Positions 18,009 through 25,773 of a stretch of 64,000 bases of DNA are shown here, one piece after another (within the stretch, counting starts at the first letter, position 1; every line of letters starts with the position of its first letter). Source of the DNA: Bacteroides bouchesdurhonensis (GTDB taxonomy: Bacteria > Bacteroidota > Bacteroidia > Bacteroidales > Bacteroidaceae); NCBI RefSeq assembly GCF_900155865.1, contig NZ_LT707006.1:2065685-2129684 (forward strand). Direction: 5' to 3'. The position numbers and the translations under genes were made by a program. Below the pieces are notes generated by a model, which made no database searches, was not told the DNA's origin, and worked only from the letters and a program-made list of their open reading frames with translations.

Positions 18009-18941
18009 ATGATTAAGAAACTTTGCACAATCTTATTGTCAGCCTTGCTCGCTGCGCCTCTTTGGGCGCAGCCTGCCAAAGGCGATAAGGATGGTGTAGT
18101 GTTTGCTCCCCGTAAAGGTCAATGGCAAATCTCTTTGGTGTTAGGTGGAAGTAACTCTTTTTATAATGAGAATACAGGAAGTTATCTTCTGCCTGCCTAT
18201 AACAATGCTGCCGGAAGCATCGGATTACCCAATGGTGGTACCGGAGGTATTCTGGACAAAGGTAGCACTTCCGGTGATGTCATTGCAAATGGCAATCAAT
18301 CAGGTTATCTGAATGATTTCCTACAGATTAACGGGTTTAATAATAATAGCTTGGTGAATATCGTTGGCTTGCAAGCCAAATATTTTTTCAATGATTGTTG
18401 GGATGTAAATTTCTCTTTGGGGATGAATATCAATGTTACTCCAAAGAAGGATTACATAGAAGGTGACAATAGTGTGGCCGATATGGTAATTCCCAACCAG
18501 AAATATGTCAATGCGCAAACCACTAATAATTGGTATGCAAATGTTGGCACCGAGCGTTATTTTAAGACAGGCAATCCACGCATACATCCTTATATAGGAG
18601 CTACGGTTGGTTTCCAGATGGCACGTATTGAAACAATGGAACCTTATACCGGTAAAATTTATATGAGTGAAGATGATGATAACGAAGACGAGGCTGTAGA
18701 CCAGCAAGTCTATCTGCCTGCAGGTAAAGTAGGTCAGATGTTTGGCATCAAGGGTGCTCTTGTGGGTGGTATTGAATATAGCTTAGCTAATGGATTTGTT
18801 ATTGGTTTTGAATGTCAGCCATTAGCATATCGTTATGATATCATTCAAATTGCTCCCAAAGGATTCGACAAATATAATTTGTCACATCATAACATAAAAA
18901 TTATAGATATGCCGGTATTGAAACTCGGTTTCCGGTTTTAA
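18009..18941 (+). CDS. Outer-membrane beta-barrel protein (hypothetical)
   Basis: 310 residues with a signal peptide (MIKKLCTILLSALLAAPLWAQ) and alternating strand pattern ending in an aromatic (LKLGFRF), as needed for outer-membrane assembly. Gly/Asn-rich loops occur near 50-95 and an acidic loop SEDDDNEDEAVDQQ near 220. No family name recognised. It starts 21 bases after the coiled-coil lipoprotein, so the two probably share one transcript and interact. Confidence 0.75.
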   Translation: MIKKLCTILLSALLAAPLWAQPAKGDKDGVVFAPRKGQWQISLVLGGSNSFYNENTGSYLLPAYNNAAGSIGLPNGGTGGILDKGSTSGDVIANGNQSGYLNDFLQINGFNNNSLVNIVGLQAKYFFNDCWDVNFSLGMNINVTPKKDYIEGDNSVADMVIPNQKYVNAQTTNNWYANVGTERYFKTGNPRIHPYIGATVGFQMARIETMEPYTGKIYMSEDDDNEDEAVDQQVYLPAGKVGQMFGIKGALVGGIEYSLANGFVIGFECQPLAYRYDIIQIAPKGFDKYNLSHHNIKIIDMPVLKLGFRF

Positions 18942-18984
18942 TAGAACTGTGCGTTAATAATAACGTAATGTATGTAAATACAGG

Positions 18985-19030
18985 GAAGGCGGTTTTGCTA
19001 ACATGTTTAGCCGGATCGCCTTCTTTGCTT
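18985..19030 (+). terminator. Intrinsic terminator after the beta-barrel gene
   Basis: GAAGGCG (18985-18991) pairs with CGCCTTC (19017-19023), with an inner GCTAA/TTAGC arm, followed by TTTGCTT. It would separate the coiled-coil/beta-barrel pair from the DUF4369 gene, or allow partial read-through. Confidence 0.65.
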
Positions 19031-19044
19031 AAATAAAATCAAAA

Positions 19045-19614
19045 ATGAGAAAATATCTTCTGCTTTTATTTATATGTGGCTCGATAGTAGGAAGTTGTAG
19101 TAAACAACAAAATATACAACCGAGTTGCGTAGTGGAGATGAAAATCGAATATCCTGAATATTCTCATGGTTATTTAAGGAATATAGAGGGCAAGTATTTG
19201 GATTCGCTCGTTGTGACCAACGGTCATTTGAATTTAGAACGTACAGATAGTCTTTTGATGCCTTATGTAGCAATTATTAGCCTCAAGAATCCGGCTGATT
19301 CTATAGATCGCATTGATATGCCGTTCGTAGTAGAAGCTGGAAAGGTTAATATCGAAATTGGAGAATATATCAGTACGAGTGGGACTCCTCTAAATGGTCG
19401 GTTGCAAGAGTTCTTAAATGATTTGCAAGCTTTACGTTCAAGTCTTGATGTAAATATTTCGATAGAGGAAATGAATCAGCTTTTCTCCGAATTCTATAAA
19501 CAACAGATTCTGAGCAATAAAAATAATGTTCTTGGGCAGTATATTTATATGAGCTATGGCATTCATTTGAATGATGCGGATCGTGATCTGGTAAAAGCAC
19601 AGTTGGATAGTTAA
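19045..19614 (+). CDS. DUF4369-like lipoprotein
   Basis: 189-residue lipoprotein with a lipobox ending at Cys18 (SIVGSC). The following region (VEMKIEYPEYSHGYLRNIEG, then DSLVVTNGHLNLERTDSL and PFVVEAGKVNIEIG) is the beta-sandwich pattern of DUF4369, the domain that usually precedes a thioredoxin-like domain in Bacteroidetes. Here the thioredoxin part is absent and the protein ends with a helical tail. It is followed after 13 bases by the OmpA-like gene. Function unknown. Confidence 0.75.
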   Translation: MRKYLLLLFICGSIVGSCSKQQNIQPSCVVEMKIEYPEYSHGYLRNIEGKYLDSLVVTNGHLNLERTDSLLMPYVAIISLKNPADSIDRIDMPFVVEAGKVNIEIGEYISTSGTPLNGRLQEFLNDLQALRSSLDVNISIEEMNQLFSEFYKQQILSNKNNVLGQYIYMSYGIHLNDADRDLVKAQLDS

Positions 19615-19627
19615 AAAACAATTTACT

Positions 19628-20701
19628 ATGAAATTTAAATCAATTATTACTTTTCTGGCTCTTGCGGCTGTTTGTGTAAGCACGCAGGCTCAGGAAAAGA
19701 AATTAAATCCGAATCCATGGTTTATTCAGGGACAGTTAGGAGCTTCTTATTCTAGCGGTGATGCAGCTTTTGGAAAGCTGATTGCACCTTCGGGAGCTAT
19801 TTCTTTCGGTAAATATTTCTCACCTGTGTGGGGAGCCAGACTTTCTATTAGCGGTTGGCAAGGACGTGCCGGTTCGGAAATAACTAAGAAAGCCCATGGA
19901 TTCTACTATGGTGCTGCTACTGTGGACGGATTGATGAATCTTAGTCAGTTGATACGGAAATATCCCGAACGATTGTTCGATGTAAATGTGATTGCCGGTA
20001 TAGGTTTCAATCGTGCTTTTAGCAGTAGCGTGAGTTCTTTTATGGGACGATTGGGATTGCAAGGAAGCTTCCGGATGAATGATGCACTTGATTTTAATAT
20101 CGAAGCTACCGCCAACGGTGTATCTGATCGCTGGAACGGACGTGATGATCATTCTATTGACACTTACTTTAATCTGGGATTGGGCTTTACCTATAAATTC
20201 AGAACAGGATACAAATGTGTTACTTGTATCTCGAAAGAATATCCGGAAACGCTCTATACGGAAGAAGAAGTGAATGAAATGATCAACGAACAGCGTGCGA
20301 AAACTGTAGAGAAGATTATTCAGAAGACTGATACTGTAGTGATAAATTCTGAAACTACGCCTACTACAAAAGTGGTAAGAGGGATCAGAAGTCACGTGAG
20401 ATTTGAGCTTGCCAAGACAAATATTGAAGAAAGCCAAGTACTAAACATCCTTGCTATTGTTGATTACATGAAACAATTTCCCGATGCAAAAGCTACTATT
20501 ATGGGATATGCCGATAATGGTACCGGAAACCGCGAAATTAATCTGAGACTTGCCAAGCAACGTGCCGAAGCTGTTGCCAATCAGTTGATCAACAAATACG
20601 GCATTAGCAAAGACCGTCTCACTGTATCGAGTATGAAAGATAGAGAACAACCTTTCCAGACTAACGACTGGAACCGGGTTGTGATTATAATTGCTGATTA
20701 G
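19628..20701 (+). CDS. OmpA-family outer-membrane protein
   Basis: 357 residues with a signal peptide ending AVCVSTQAQ. Residues about 25-200 form a beta-barrel; a stretch with CVTCISKEYPETLYTEEEVN and a short helical linker follows; residues about 245-355 are an OmpA peptidoglycan-binding domain (VRFELAKTNIEESQVLNILA, GYADNGTGNREINLRLAKQR, then AVANQLINKYGISKDRL). It should tie the outer membrane to the cell wall. Last gene of the envelope cluster and followed by a terminator. Confidence 0.85.
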   Translation: MKFKSIITFLALAAVCVSTQAQEKKLNPNPWFIQGQLGASYSSGDAAFGKLIAPSGAISFGKYFSPVWGARLSISGWQGRAGSEITKKAHGFYYGAATVDGLMNLSQLIRKYPERLFDVNVIAGIGFNRAFSSSVSSFMGRLGLQGSFRMNDALDFNIEATANGVSDRWNGRDDHSIDTYFNLGLGFTYKFRTGYKCVTCISKEYPETLYTEEEVNEMINEQRAKTVEKIIQKTDTVVINSETTPTTKVVRGIRSHVRFELAKTNIEESQVLNILAIVDYMKQFPDAKATIMGYADNGTGNREINLRLAKQRAEAVANQLINKYGISKDRLTVSSMKDREQPFQTNDWNRVVIIIAD

Positions 20702-20756
20702 TCCATTTTAGTGAAAAGGCTTTTATTGTTTTCAATAAAAAGCTCTCTATGAGGAC

Positions 20757-20798
20757 AAGGTGCCAGAAATCCTTTAGGAATCCTGGCACCTTTCTTTT
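20757..20798 (+). terminator. Intrinsic terminator after the ompA-like gene
   Basis: AAGGTGCCAG (20757-20766) pairs perfectly with CTGGCACCTT (20783-20792), followed by TCTTTT. A weaker AT-rich hairpin (GCTTTTATTG with CAATAAAAAGC) lies just before it at 20719-20743. Confidence 0.85.
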
Positions 20799-20893
20799 GG
20801 AATGTGCCATTCATTCCTAACGCAGCAAACGGAAGCTTAGAGATTTGGGTAGCCTCCATTATCAATCATCAAAACCAGAAACAATTCACTGTA

Positions 20894-20925
20894 TTTGGAT
20901 TTCAGAAACGAAAGTGCTATCTTTG
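20894..20925 (+). promoter_or_regulatory. Promoter of the HipB/HipA pair
   Basis: TTTG (20894-20897), a 20-base spacer and TATCTTTG (20918-20925) match the Bacteroidales promoter. Short words ATACA and ATATCTAAATACAGATAT (20940-20957, an inverted repeat) lie between it and the regulator gene and could be an operator. Confidence 0.65.
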
Positions 20926-20983
20926 TGTTCAGATACAATGATATCTAAATACAGATATTATTATATAAATCAAATACAATTGT

Positions 20984-21310
20984 ATGCCTTTAATTTATAA
21001 TTTTGACATAGAGACGCCTGAAGAGCTATTAGCTATTCTTGCTCAAAATATGCAGAAACGCAGACTTGAAAAGGGGCTTTCCCGGGAAGCACTCACCGAA
21101 CTGAGTGGTGTCCCGACACCTACTATTGCAAAATTTGAGCAGAAGCATACTATTTCGTTGGCATCCTATGTGGCATTGGCAAAAGCATTGGGCTATTCCA
21201 AAAACATCAAAGAACTTCTATCCGAGCCGTTATTCAGCACGATGGAAGAACTGGAAATGATTAACAAAAATAAAAACAGAAAGAAGGGGCGTAATGAAAT
21301 CAGTAAATAA
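20984..21310 (+). CDS. hipB: XRE-family antitoxin/regulator (HipB-like)
   Basis: 108 residues with an XRE helix-turn-helix at about 18-75 (LAQNMQKRRLEKGLSREALT, then PTPTIAKFEQ). It overlaps the following HipA gene by 17 bases. By analogy with HipB it should repress the operon and restrain the kinase. The inverted repeat upstream at 20940-20957 is a plausible binding site. Confidence 0.82.
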   Translation: MPLIYNFDIETPEELLAILAQNMQKRRLEKGLSREALTELSGVPTPTIAKFEQKHTISLASYVALAKALGYSKNIKELLSEPLFSTMEELEMINKNKNRKKGRNEISK

Positions 21311-22409
21311 ACTAACAGTAACCTATCACAACCGGAATGTCGGAACGCTCAGCATGACTCCCGACAACCGCCTGTGCGCCTTTCAATACGACAAAGAGTG
21401 GCTCGCCAATGGATTTTCCATATCCCCGCTCGACCTTCCTTTAAGACCAGACCTATTCATTGCCAAGCCGGAACCGTTTTGGGGAAATTTCGGTATCTTC
21501 GAGGATAGTTTGCCCGATGGCTACGGACGTTACTTACTCAACCGCTTACTAAAAAAGCAAGGAGTAAATGACAACGAACTAACTCCTTTGCAACGATTGA
21601 GCATCGTCGGAACATCCGGCATGGGGGCCTTATGCTATATTCCAGAAACCTATATCGGTGAAGAAAAATCACTTCCCAAACTGGATGATCTTCAGCAAAT
21701 GGCTTTGGATGTATTATCAGAGAAATCCGATAAGGCCGAAGAAGTGCTTTACTTCAATAGCGGTAATTCCGGTGGATGCCGCCCCAAATGTTTACTCCAC
21801 GATACAGAAGGCTCTTGGTTAGTGAAATTCAGACATACATACGATCCCAAAGATATGGGGATAATGGAATACCGCTATAATGAGATCGCTCGTCAATGTG
21901 GAATTACCGTCCCCGACTTTAAACTAATGGATGGAAAGTATTTTGCCACCAAACGTTTTGATATGGAAAACGGTATCAGATTACATATAGCCACTGCAGG
22001 AGCACTACTCAACGAATCGATCTCGCAACCTAAATTGGAATATAAAACACTACTCCACCTCACCGGCTATCTTACCCAAGACCCCAAGCAGGTAGATGAA
22101 ATGTTCCGCCGCATGGTTTTCAACGTATTGACAGACAACAAAGACGACCATGCCAAGAACTTCAGCTTCATTTGCAAAGAAGGGGGTTGGTCATTGGCTC
22201 CGGCTTACGATTTAACCCGGTGCAGTAACGGGTATAATGGTGAACACGCCACCTCTGTTAATAATCACGGGAATCCAACTATCGATGACATGCTTGTCGT
22301 TGGAGAGAGTATTCGTATTCCCCAGAAAAGAGGGCGAGAAATGATACAGGGTATTGCTGAAGGATGTGCAGAAATAATATCTAAAGATTATATCTCCGCT
22401 CTAAAGTAG
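21294..22409 (+). CDS. hipA: HipA-family serine/threonine kinase toxin
   Basis: 371-residue one-piece HipA kinase. The N-terminal subdomain (1-110) is the HipA couple domain; the glycine-rich loop is near 156-165 (NSGNSGGCRP); the catalytic loop is TDNKDDHAKNF with Asp284 in the DxH position; the metal-binding AYDL has Asp306. Known HipA kinases phosphorylate glutamyl-tRNA synthetase or other translation proteins and cause dormancy; the target here is unknown. It is directly followed by a second, split Hip system. It is shorter than E. coli HipA (440) and ends with a SIRIPQKRGREMIQGI segment typical of the family. Confidence 0.88.
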   Translation: MKSVNKLTVTYHNRNVGTLSMTPDNRLCAFQYDKEWLANGFSISPLDLPLRPDLFIAKPEPFWGNFGIFEDSLPDGYGRYLLNRLLKKQGVNDNELTPLQRLSIVGTSGMGALCYIPETYIGEEKSLPKLDDLQQMALDVLSEKSDKAEEVLYFNSGNSGGCRPKCLLHDTEGSWLVKFRHTYDPKDMGIMEYRYNEIARQCGITVPDFKLMDGKYFATKRFDMENGIRLHIATAGALLNESISQPKLEYKTLLHLTGYLTQDPKQVDEMFRRMVFNVLTDNKDDHAKNFSFICKEGGWSLAPAYDLTRCSNGYNGEHATSVNNHGNPTIDDMLVVGESIRIPQKRGREMIQGIAEGCAEIISKDYISALK

Positions 22410-22442
22410 ATGTAAATTGTTGAAGAGTTCTATCGAAACAAC

Positions 22443-22498
22443 ACCCGAAAAGGTATTATTCCAAAAATAATCCCTATATTTGTACCCGAAAAGGTATT
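22443..22498 (+). promoter_or_regulatory. Promoter and twin operators of the HipB-HipS-HipT operon
   Basis: The 15-mer ACCCGAAAAGGTATT occurs at 22443-22457 and again at 22484-22498, flanking the -7 element TATATTTG (22475-22482). Each copy has ACC-N6-GGT inverted half-sites; the second is the perfect TACC-N6-GGTA. The geometry resembles the TATCC-N8-GGATA operators of E. coli HipB, so these are probably autoregulatory sites of the small regulator encoded from 22503. Confidence 0.75.
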
Positions 22499-22502
22499 GA
22501 AC

Positions 22503-22727
22503 ATGGATAATCTACCATTAAACGAATATGTGAAAACTAAGCGCAAGATGCTTGGATTTTCGCGCGAAGAGTTTGCACAGAAAGCAGGCGTAGGGCTGCG
22601 TTTCCTGCGTGAATTGGAACAGGGTAAGGAAACCCTGAAAATGGACAAGGTAAATCAAGTATTAAAATTGTTCGGGGTACAATTGGGCGTTGTACCAATG
22701 GACAGAAATAATCTGATAGAGCAATGA
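22503..22727 (+). CDS. hipB: HipB-type XRE regulator of a tripartite Hip system
   Basis: 74-residue protein made up almost wholly of an XRE helix-turn-helix (LNEYVKTKRKMLGFSREEFA, then RFLRELEQGKETLKMDKVNQ) plus a short strand QLGVVPM that may form the HipB-type dimer sheet. I chose the ATG at 22503; the in-frame TTG at 22497 lies inside the second operator. The stop overlaps the start of the next gene (22724). First gene of HipB-HipS-HipT. Confidence 0.85.
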   Translation: MDNLPLNEYVKTKRKMLGFSREEFAQKAGVGLRFLRELEQGKETLKMDKVNQVLKLFGVQLGVVPMDRNNLIEQ

Positions 22728-23044
22728 AGCAGGCTAAAATATTTATGTACGACCATCCGGCGGGTACGCTCACTGAGGATGAAAACGGTTATACCTTTGT
22801 GTATGACATAGGTTATTTGGCAAATAAAAATGCCGAACCTGTAAGCCTTACATTACCTTTGACCGATAAACCCTATGTCAGTAACGTACTACATCCTTTC
22901 TTCGATGGGCTTATTCCCGAAGGCTGGCTGCTGGATATTGCCGAAAAGAACTGGAAAATCAACAACCGCGACCGTATGGCTTTGTTGCTTGCCTGTTGTA
23001 AAGATTGCATAGGAGCGGTCAGTATTCAACCTATTCAAGAATGA
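22724..23044 (+). CDS. hipS: HipS-like small subunit (HipA N-terminal domain)
   Basis: 106 residues corresponding to the isolated N-terminal subdomain of HipA (KIFMYDHPAGTLTEDENG, then PVSLTLPLTD and FFDGLIPEGWLLDIAEKNW). In the HipBST system of enteropathogenic E. coli this separate piece, HipS, is the antitoxin while HipB only modulates. The stop codon overlaps the kinase start as ATGA (23041-23044), so subunits should be made in balance. Confidence 0.85.
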   Translation: MKQAKIFMYDHPAGTLTEDENGYTFVYDIGYLANKNAEPVSLTLPLTDKPYVSNVLHPFFDGLIPEGWLLDIAEKNWKINNRDRMALLLACCKDCIGAVSIQPIQE

Positions 23045-23985
23045 GAATCATGGAAAGATGTTTATATTGCTATCAACCCTTGGAACAAGGGCAAGTTGAT
23101 TTTCATCCGCAATGTTCCAAGAAGATATTTGGAGCTGCCGTCCCGCCTGTGCTTCCCTATACGAAAGCCGATATTGAATCATTGGCTTTGGAAGTAGTGC
23201 GTTCACAGGTTACGATTACAGGCGTTCAGCCGAAATTGTCTGTTGATTTAGAAAAAGATAAAGGGGGTGAAAAACGTTTCACAATAGTGGGTTTATGGGG
23301 AGGATATATCCTCAAACCACAAACAGAACAATATCCGTTGCTTCCTGAAAATGAAGACTTAACCATGCATTTGGCAGAACTCGCCCGGATAAAAACAGTT
23401 CCTCACTCCTTGATACGGTTTCAGGATGGTTCATTGGCATACATCACCAAACGAATAGACCGCGACAAGAAAGGCGGTAAAATTCCAATGGAGGATATGT
23501 GCCAACTAACTGAGAAACTGACCGAACAAAAATACAAAGGTTCTCATGAGCAAATTGCTAAAAAGATAGTGGAGTTCTCAGCTTATCCAGTGTTGGATTT
23601 AATCAACTATTTCGAAGTATTGTTATTCTGTTACCTGACTGGAAATGCAGACATGCACCTGAAGAACTTTTCTCTTTACAAAAAGGTAGGTGAATGTGTC
23701 TTGGCTCCTGCTTATGACCTCTTATCTACTAAATTGGTTATTCCACAAGACAACGAAGAACTGGCATTGACGTTGAACGGCAAAAAGCGCAAGTTGAAAA
23801 AAGCCGATTTTGACAGCCTCTTAAAAACGATGAAAGTCGATGATAAAGTAATCGAAAACGTGTATGACAAATTCTGGAAGGTACTGCCGGAATGGTTTGT
23901 ATTTATAGATTCTTCGTTCCTGCCAGATGAGATGAAGGAAAAGTATAAAGCATTGATACAGGAAAGGTGGGCTATTTTGAGATAG
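23041..23985 (+). CDS. hipT: HipT-like kinase toxin
   Basis: 314-residue kinase lacking the HipA N-terminal subdomain, which is encoded separately just upstream. It starts with a small cysteine/histidine cluster (Cys7, Cys10, His22, Cys25) common in short HipT proteins, then a glycine-rich loop GVQPKLS (61-67) whose serine could be an autophosphorylation site, a catalytic GNADMHLKNF with Asp204, and metal-binding AYDL with Asp226. E. coli HipT targets tryptophanyl-tRNA synthetase; the target here is not known. A slightly later ATG (23050) is also possible. Confidence 0.86.
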   Translation: MRIMERCLYCYQPLEQGQVDFHPQCSKKIFGAAVPPVLPYTKADIESLALEVVRSQVTITGVQPKLSVDLEKDKGGEKRFTIVGLWGGYILKPQTEQYPLLPENEDLTMHLAELARIKTVPHSLIRFQDGSLAYITKRIDRDKKGGKIPMEDMCQLTEKLTEQKYKGSHEQIAKKIVEFSAYPVLDLINYFEVLLFCYLTGNADMHLKNFSLYKKVGECVLAPAYDLLSTKLVIPQDNEELALTLNGKKRKLKKADFDSLLKTMKVDDKVIENVYDKFWKVLPEWFVFIDSSFLPDEMKEKYKALIQERWAILR

Positions 23986-24060
23986 TTGAATCTGTCTCAT
24001 AATTCTACACCATGAGTATAGAAACGAGAAATAAACTTAACACTTGCACAAAAAGGAAGT

Positions 24061-24359
24061 ATGAGGATATACCACTATACAAATTTAGAGTCATTAGCTA
24101 TGATTCTTAAGAATAAGACCATCAGGTTCATCGTCTAGACAAAGTTGATGATATGGAAGAGGGAAATGCTGAATCACTCGGCGTTCGCTTTTGCAAGTAT
24201 GTATTTGTGTCATGCTGGACAGAAAATCCAGAAGAAAGTATTTCACTGTGGAAAATGTATGGGGGAGATTTCGGTGGTCAAAAATCGCAAGGCTTTATAA
24301 TCACAAAAATCCCAAAGAAAAACGATAGTTCTTTAGGGAAAGTAGTTCGCCTAAAGTGA
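24061..24359 (+). pseudogene. DUF2971-family gene, frameshifted and truncated
   Basis: The frame opens MRIYHYTNLESLAMILKNKT and runs into TAG at 24136-24138. The neighbouring frame, entered by restoring one base near 24128, continues with HRLDKVDDMEEG, then VFVSCWTENPEESISLWKMY, the conserved core of DUF2971 proteins. It stops after about 100 residues in total, where the family normally has 250 or more. So both a one-base deletion and loss of the 3' part have occurred. DUF2971 genes are common in defence islands. Confidence 0.75.
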
Positions 24360-24399
24360 TTGTTGGCAATATTATCCTCACATATAAACAGTACTTTTT

Positions 24400-24591
24400 A
24401 TGCAAAATAACTATCTTTGTCCCTACGACCATTTGTAACCTAAATGCGGTAACAGTCAAACAATCAGCCCACTAAAGTTGATTTCCGACCCTTGCAAATG
24501 GGCTGAAAAAATGCGGTACAACACGTATATCGAAAAGACTGAAAACCAACACATCGAATTTCCCGATACTTTCAATGTAATTGCAAAATAA
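24400..24591 (+). pseudogene. Decayed small reading frame with one internal stop
   Basis: A 64-codon frame starting MQNNYLCPYDHL has a TAA at codon 13, then continues with PKCGNSQTISPLKL and ends IEFPDTFNVIAK. The CP-x-Y and PKCG pieces suggest a zinc-ribbon protein broken by a single mutation. A -7-like TATCTTTG (24412-24419) overlaps its start. The rest of the 23986-24744 gap holds no other gene that I can see. Uncertain. Confidence 0.3.
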
Positions 24592-24714
24592 GGTTGGTCC
24601 GTTTAAAAGAGCAAAATGCTAACGCTCAATAGTGTAAATATGCTGCATCGACAAATGTCTACTGAAAATATTTACATTGACTCTTCAAAATTAGGTTTTC
24701 TATATAAATGTGCA

Positions 24715-24722
24715 TATATTTG
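24715..24722 (+). promoter_or_regulatory. -7 promoter element of the TIR-methyltransferase-NACHT operon
   Basis: TATATTTG lies 23 bases before the TIR gene start; a T-rich GGTTTTC lies at about the -33 distance but is not a clean TTTG. Confidence 0.55.
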
Positions 24723-24744
24723 TTGGCGATGTTATAATTGATAT

Positions 24745-25773
24745 ATGGAGAATGAACAGATACAATATGACTTTTTCATTAGCTATCGCAGAGAAGGTAG
24801 TGCAGATTTTGCATTATTACTGTTTAATGAGCTAAAACGACAAGTACCTCATGTTTTTTTTGATTCACTTGAATTGAAAAGAGGTAATTTTGAAACTAAA
24901 ATTCTTCATGCTATAGAAAATTCAAAAGTTTTTTTGCCTATTATCTCCCTTAATTGCTTTGAACGTTGCATCGATCCCGATGATTGGTTTAGGCGTGAAA
25001 TCGCTCATGCTCTAAAATGCCAATGTACCATCATCCCTATCTTAATGCCTGAAGCATTCATGCCTAAAAAACAGGATTTGCCTGAAGAGATAAGAGAGAT
25101 TGTTGTCGAGAATGCTGTTTACTACCATAGAACTAGAATCAATTCACTCATTGATGATATTTTTGATTTTCTGCATAACAGTTCAAGCAATGATGAAATA
25201 AGAAATTTCTTTGTTACCCAACTAAAATATGGTAAAATGACAGGAAATCAATACGATGAAGCTTTGAAGATTTTGGGGAAAAATTATATTGAACTGTCTA
25301 ATAGAGAAAAAGATACTTATATTTACTATTCTGATTGGTTTAAGGTTGGGATTGAACCAAATATTAAAAGTCAAAAACTCACAGATGTACCAATGACTGG
25401 AAAAAATAATACTAAATACGGTTTTGATGGGATTATTGAGATGCCTGTGGATACTGTATGTAGAATTATATTTCCAAAATCGGATACTCTCCAGGATGAT
25501 AAAGTTCAAAATACGAAAAACACAAATAACCCTTACATTTATGGTGAAGTTACTGGTAAACAAAATAATAATAATAAAGGTAGTTTCTATACTATTACAA
25601 CAGAAAATAAGGAGCAGTTTTTATGTACTTATGCAGACCTTCTTACTGAAGGATTTAGAACATTGCGTATTAGTGATAGAGTACGGTTTATACCTGTTTA
25701 CAATAAAACAGGTAACAAAGCCATTTATATTATCAAGTTGGAAAACGATTTAAAATATATCGATCATGAATAA
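24745..25773 (+). CDS. TIR-domain protein with a cold-shock-like C-terminal domain
   Basis: 342 residues, cytoplasmic. Residues 5-145 are a TIR domain: strand A QYDFFISYRREGS, the BB-loop region FDSLELKRGNFETKI, and the C-helix motif DDWFRREIAHAL, with Trp81 and Glu85 at the positions of the NADase catalytic pair (W-x3-E). The middle (150-235) is helical. Residues 265-332 (YGEVTGKQNNNNKGSFYTIT, then FLCTYADLL and DRVRFIPVYNKTGNKAIYII) look like an OB-fold of the cold-shock type that could bind nucleic acid. It overlaps the methyltransferase gene by 8 bases. I infer an NAD-consuming defence effector; nuclease or signalling TIR activities are alternatives. Confidence 0.82.
   Translation: MENEQIQYDFFISYRREGSADFALLLFNELKRQVPHVFFDSLELKRGNFETKILHAIENSKVFLPIISLNCFERCIDPDDWFRREIAHALKCQCTIIPILMPEAFMPKKQDLPEEIREIVVENAVYYHRTRINSLIDDIFDFLHNSSSNDEIRNFFVTQLKYGKMTGNQYDEALKILGKNYIELSNREKDTYIYYSDWFKVGIEPNIKSQKLTDVPMTGKNNTKYGFDGIIEMPVDTVCRIIFPKSDTLQDDKVQNTKNTNNPYIYGEVTGKQNNNNKGSFYTITTENKEQFLCTYADLLTEGFRTLRISDRVRFIPVYNKTGNKAIYIIKLENDLKYIDHE

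Noticed and set aside
19820..20437. 205-residue minus-strand frame opposite the ompA-like gene
   Set aside because: Shadow of a real gene; no start signal or recognizable domain.
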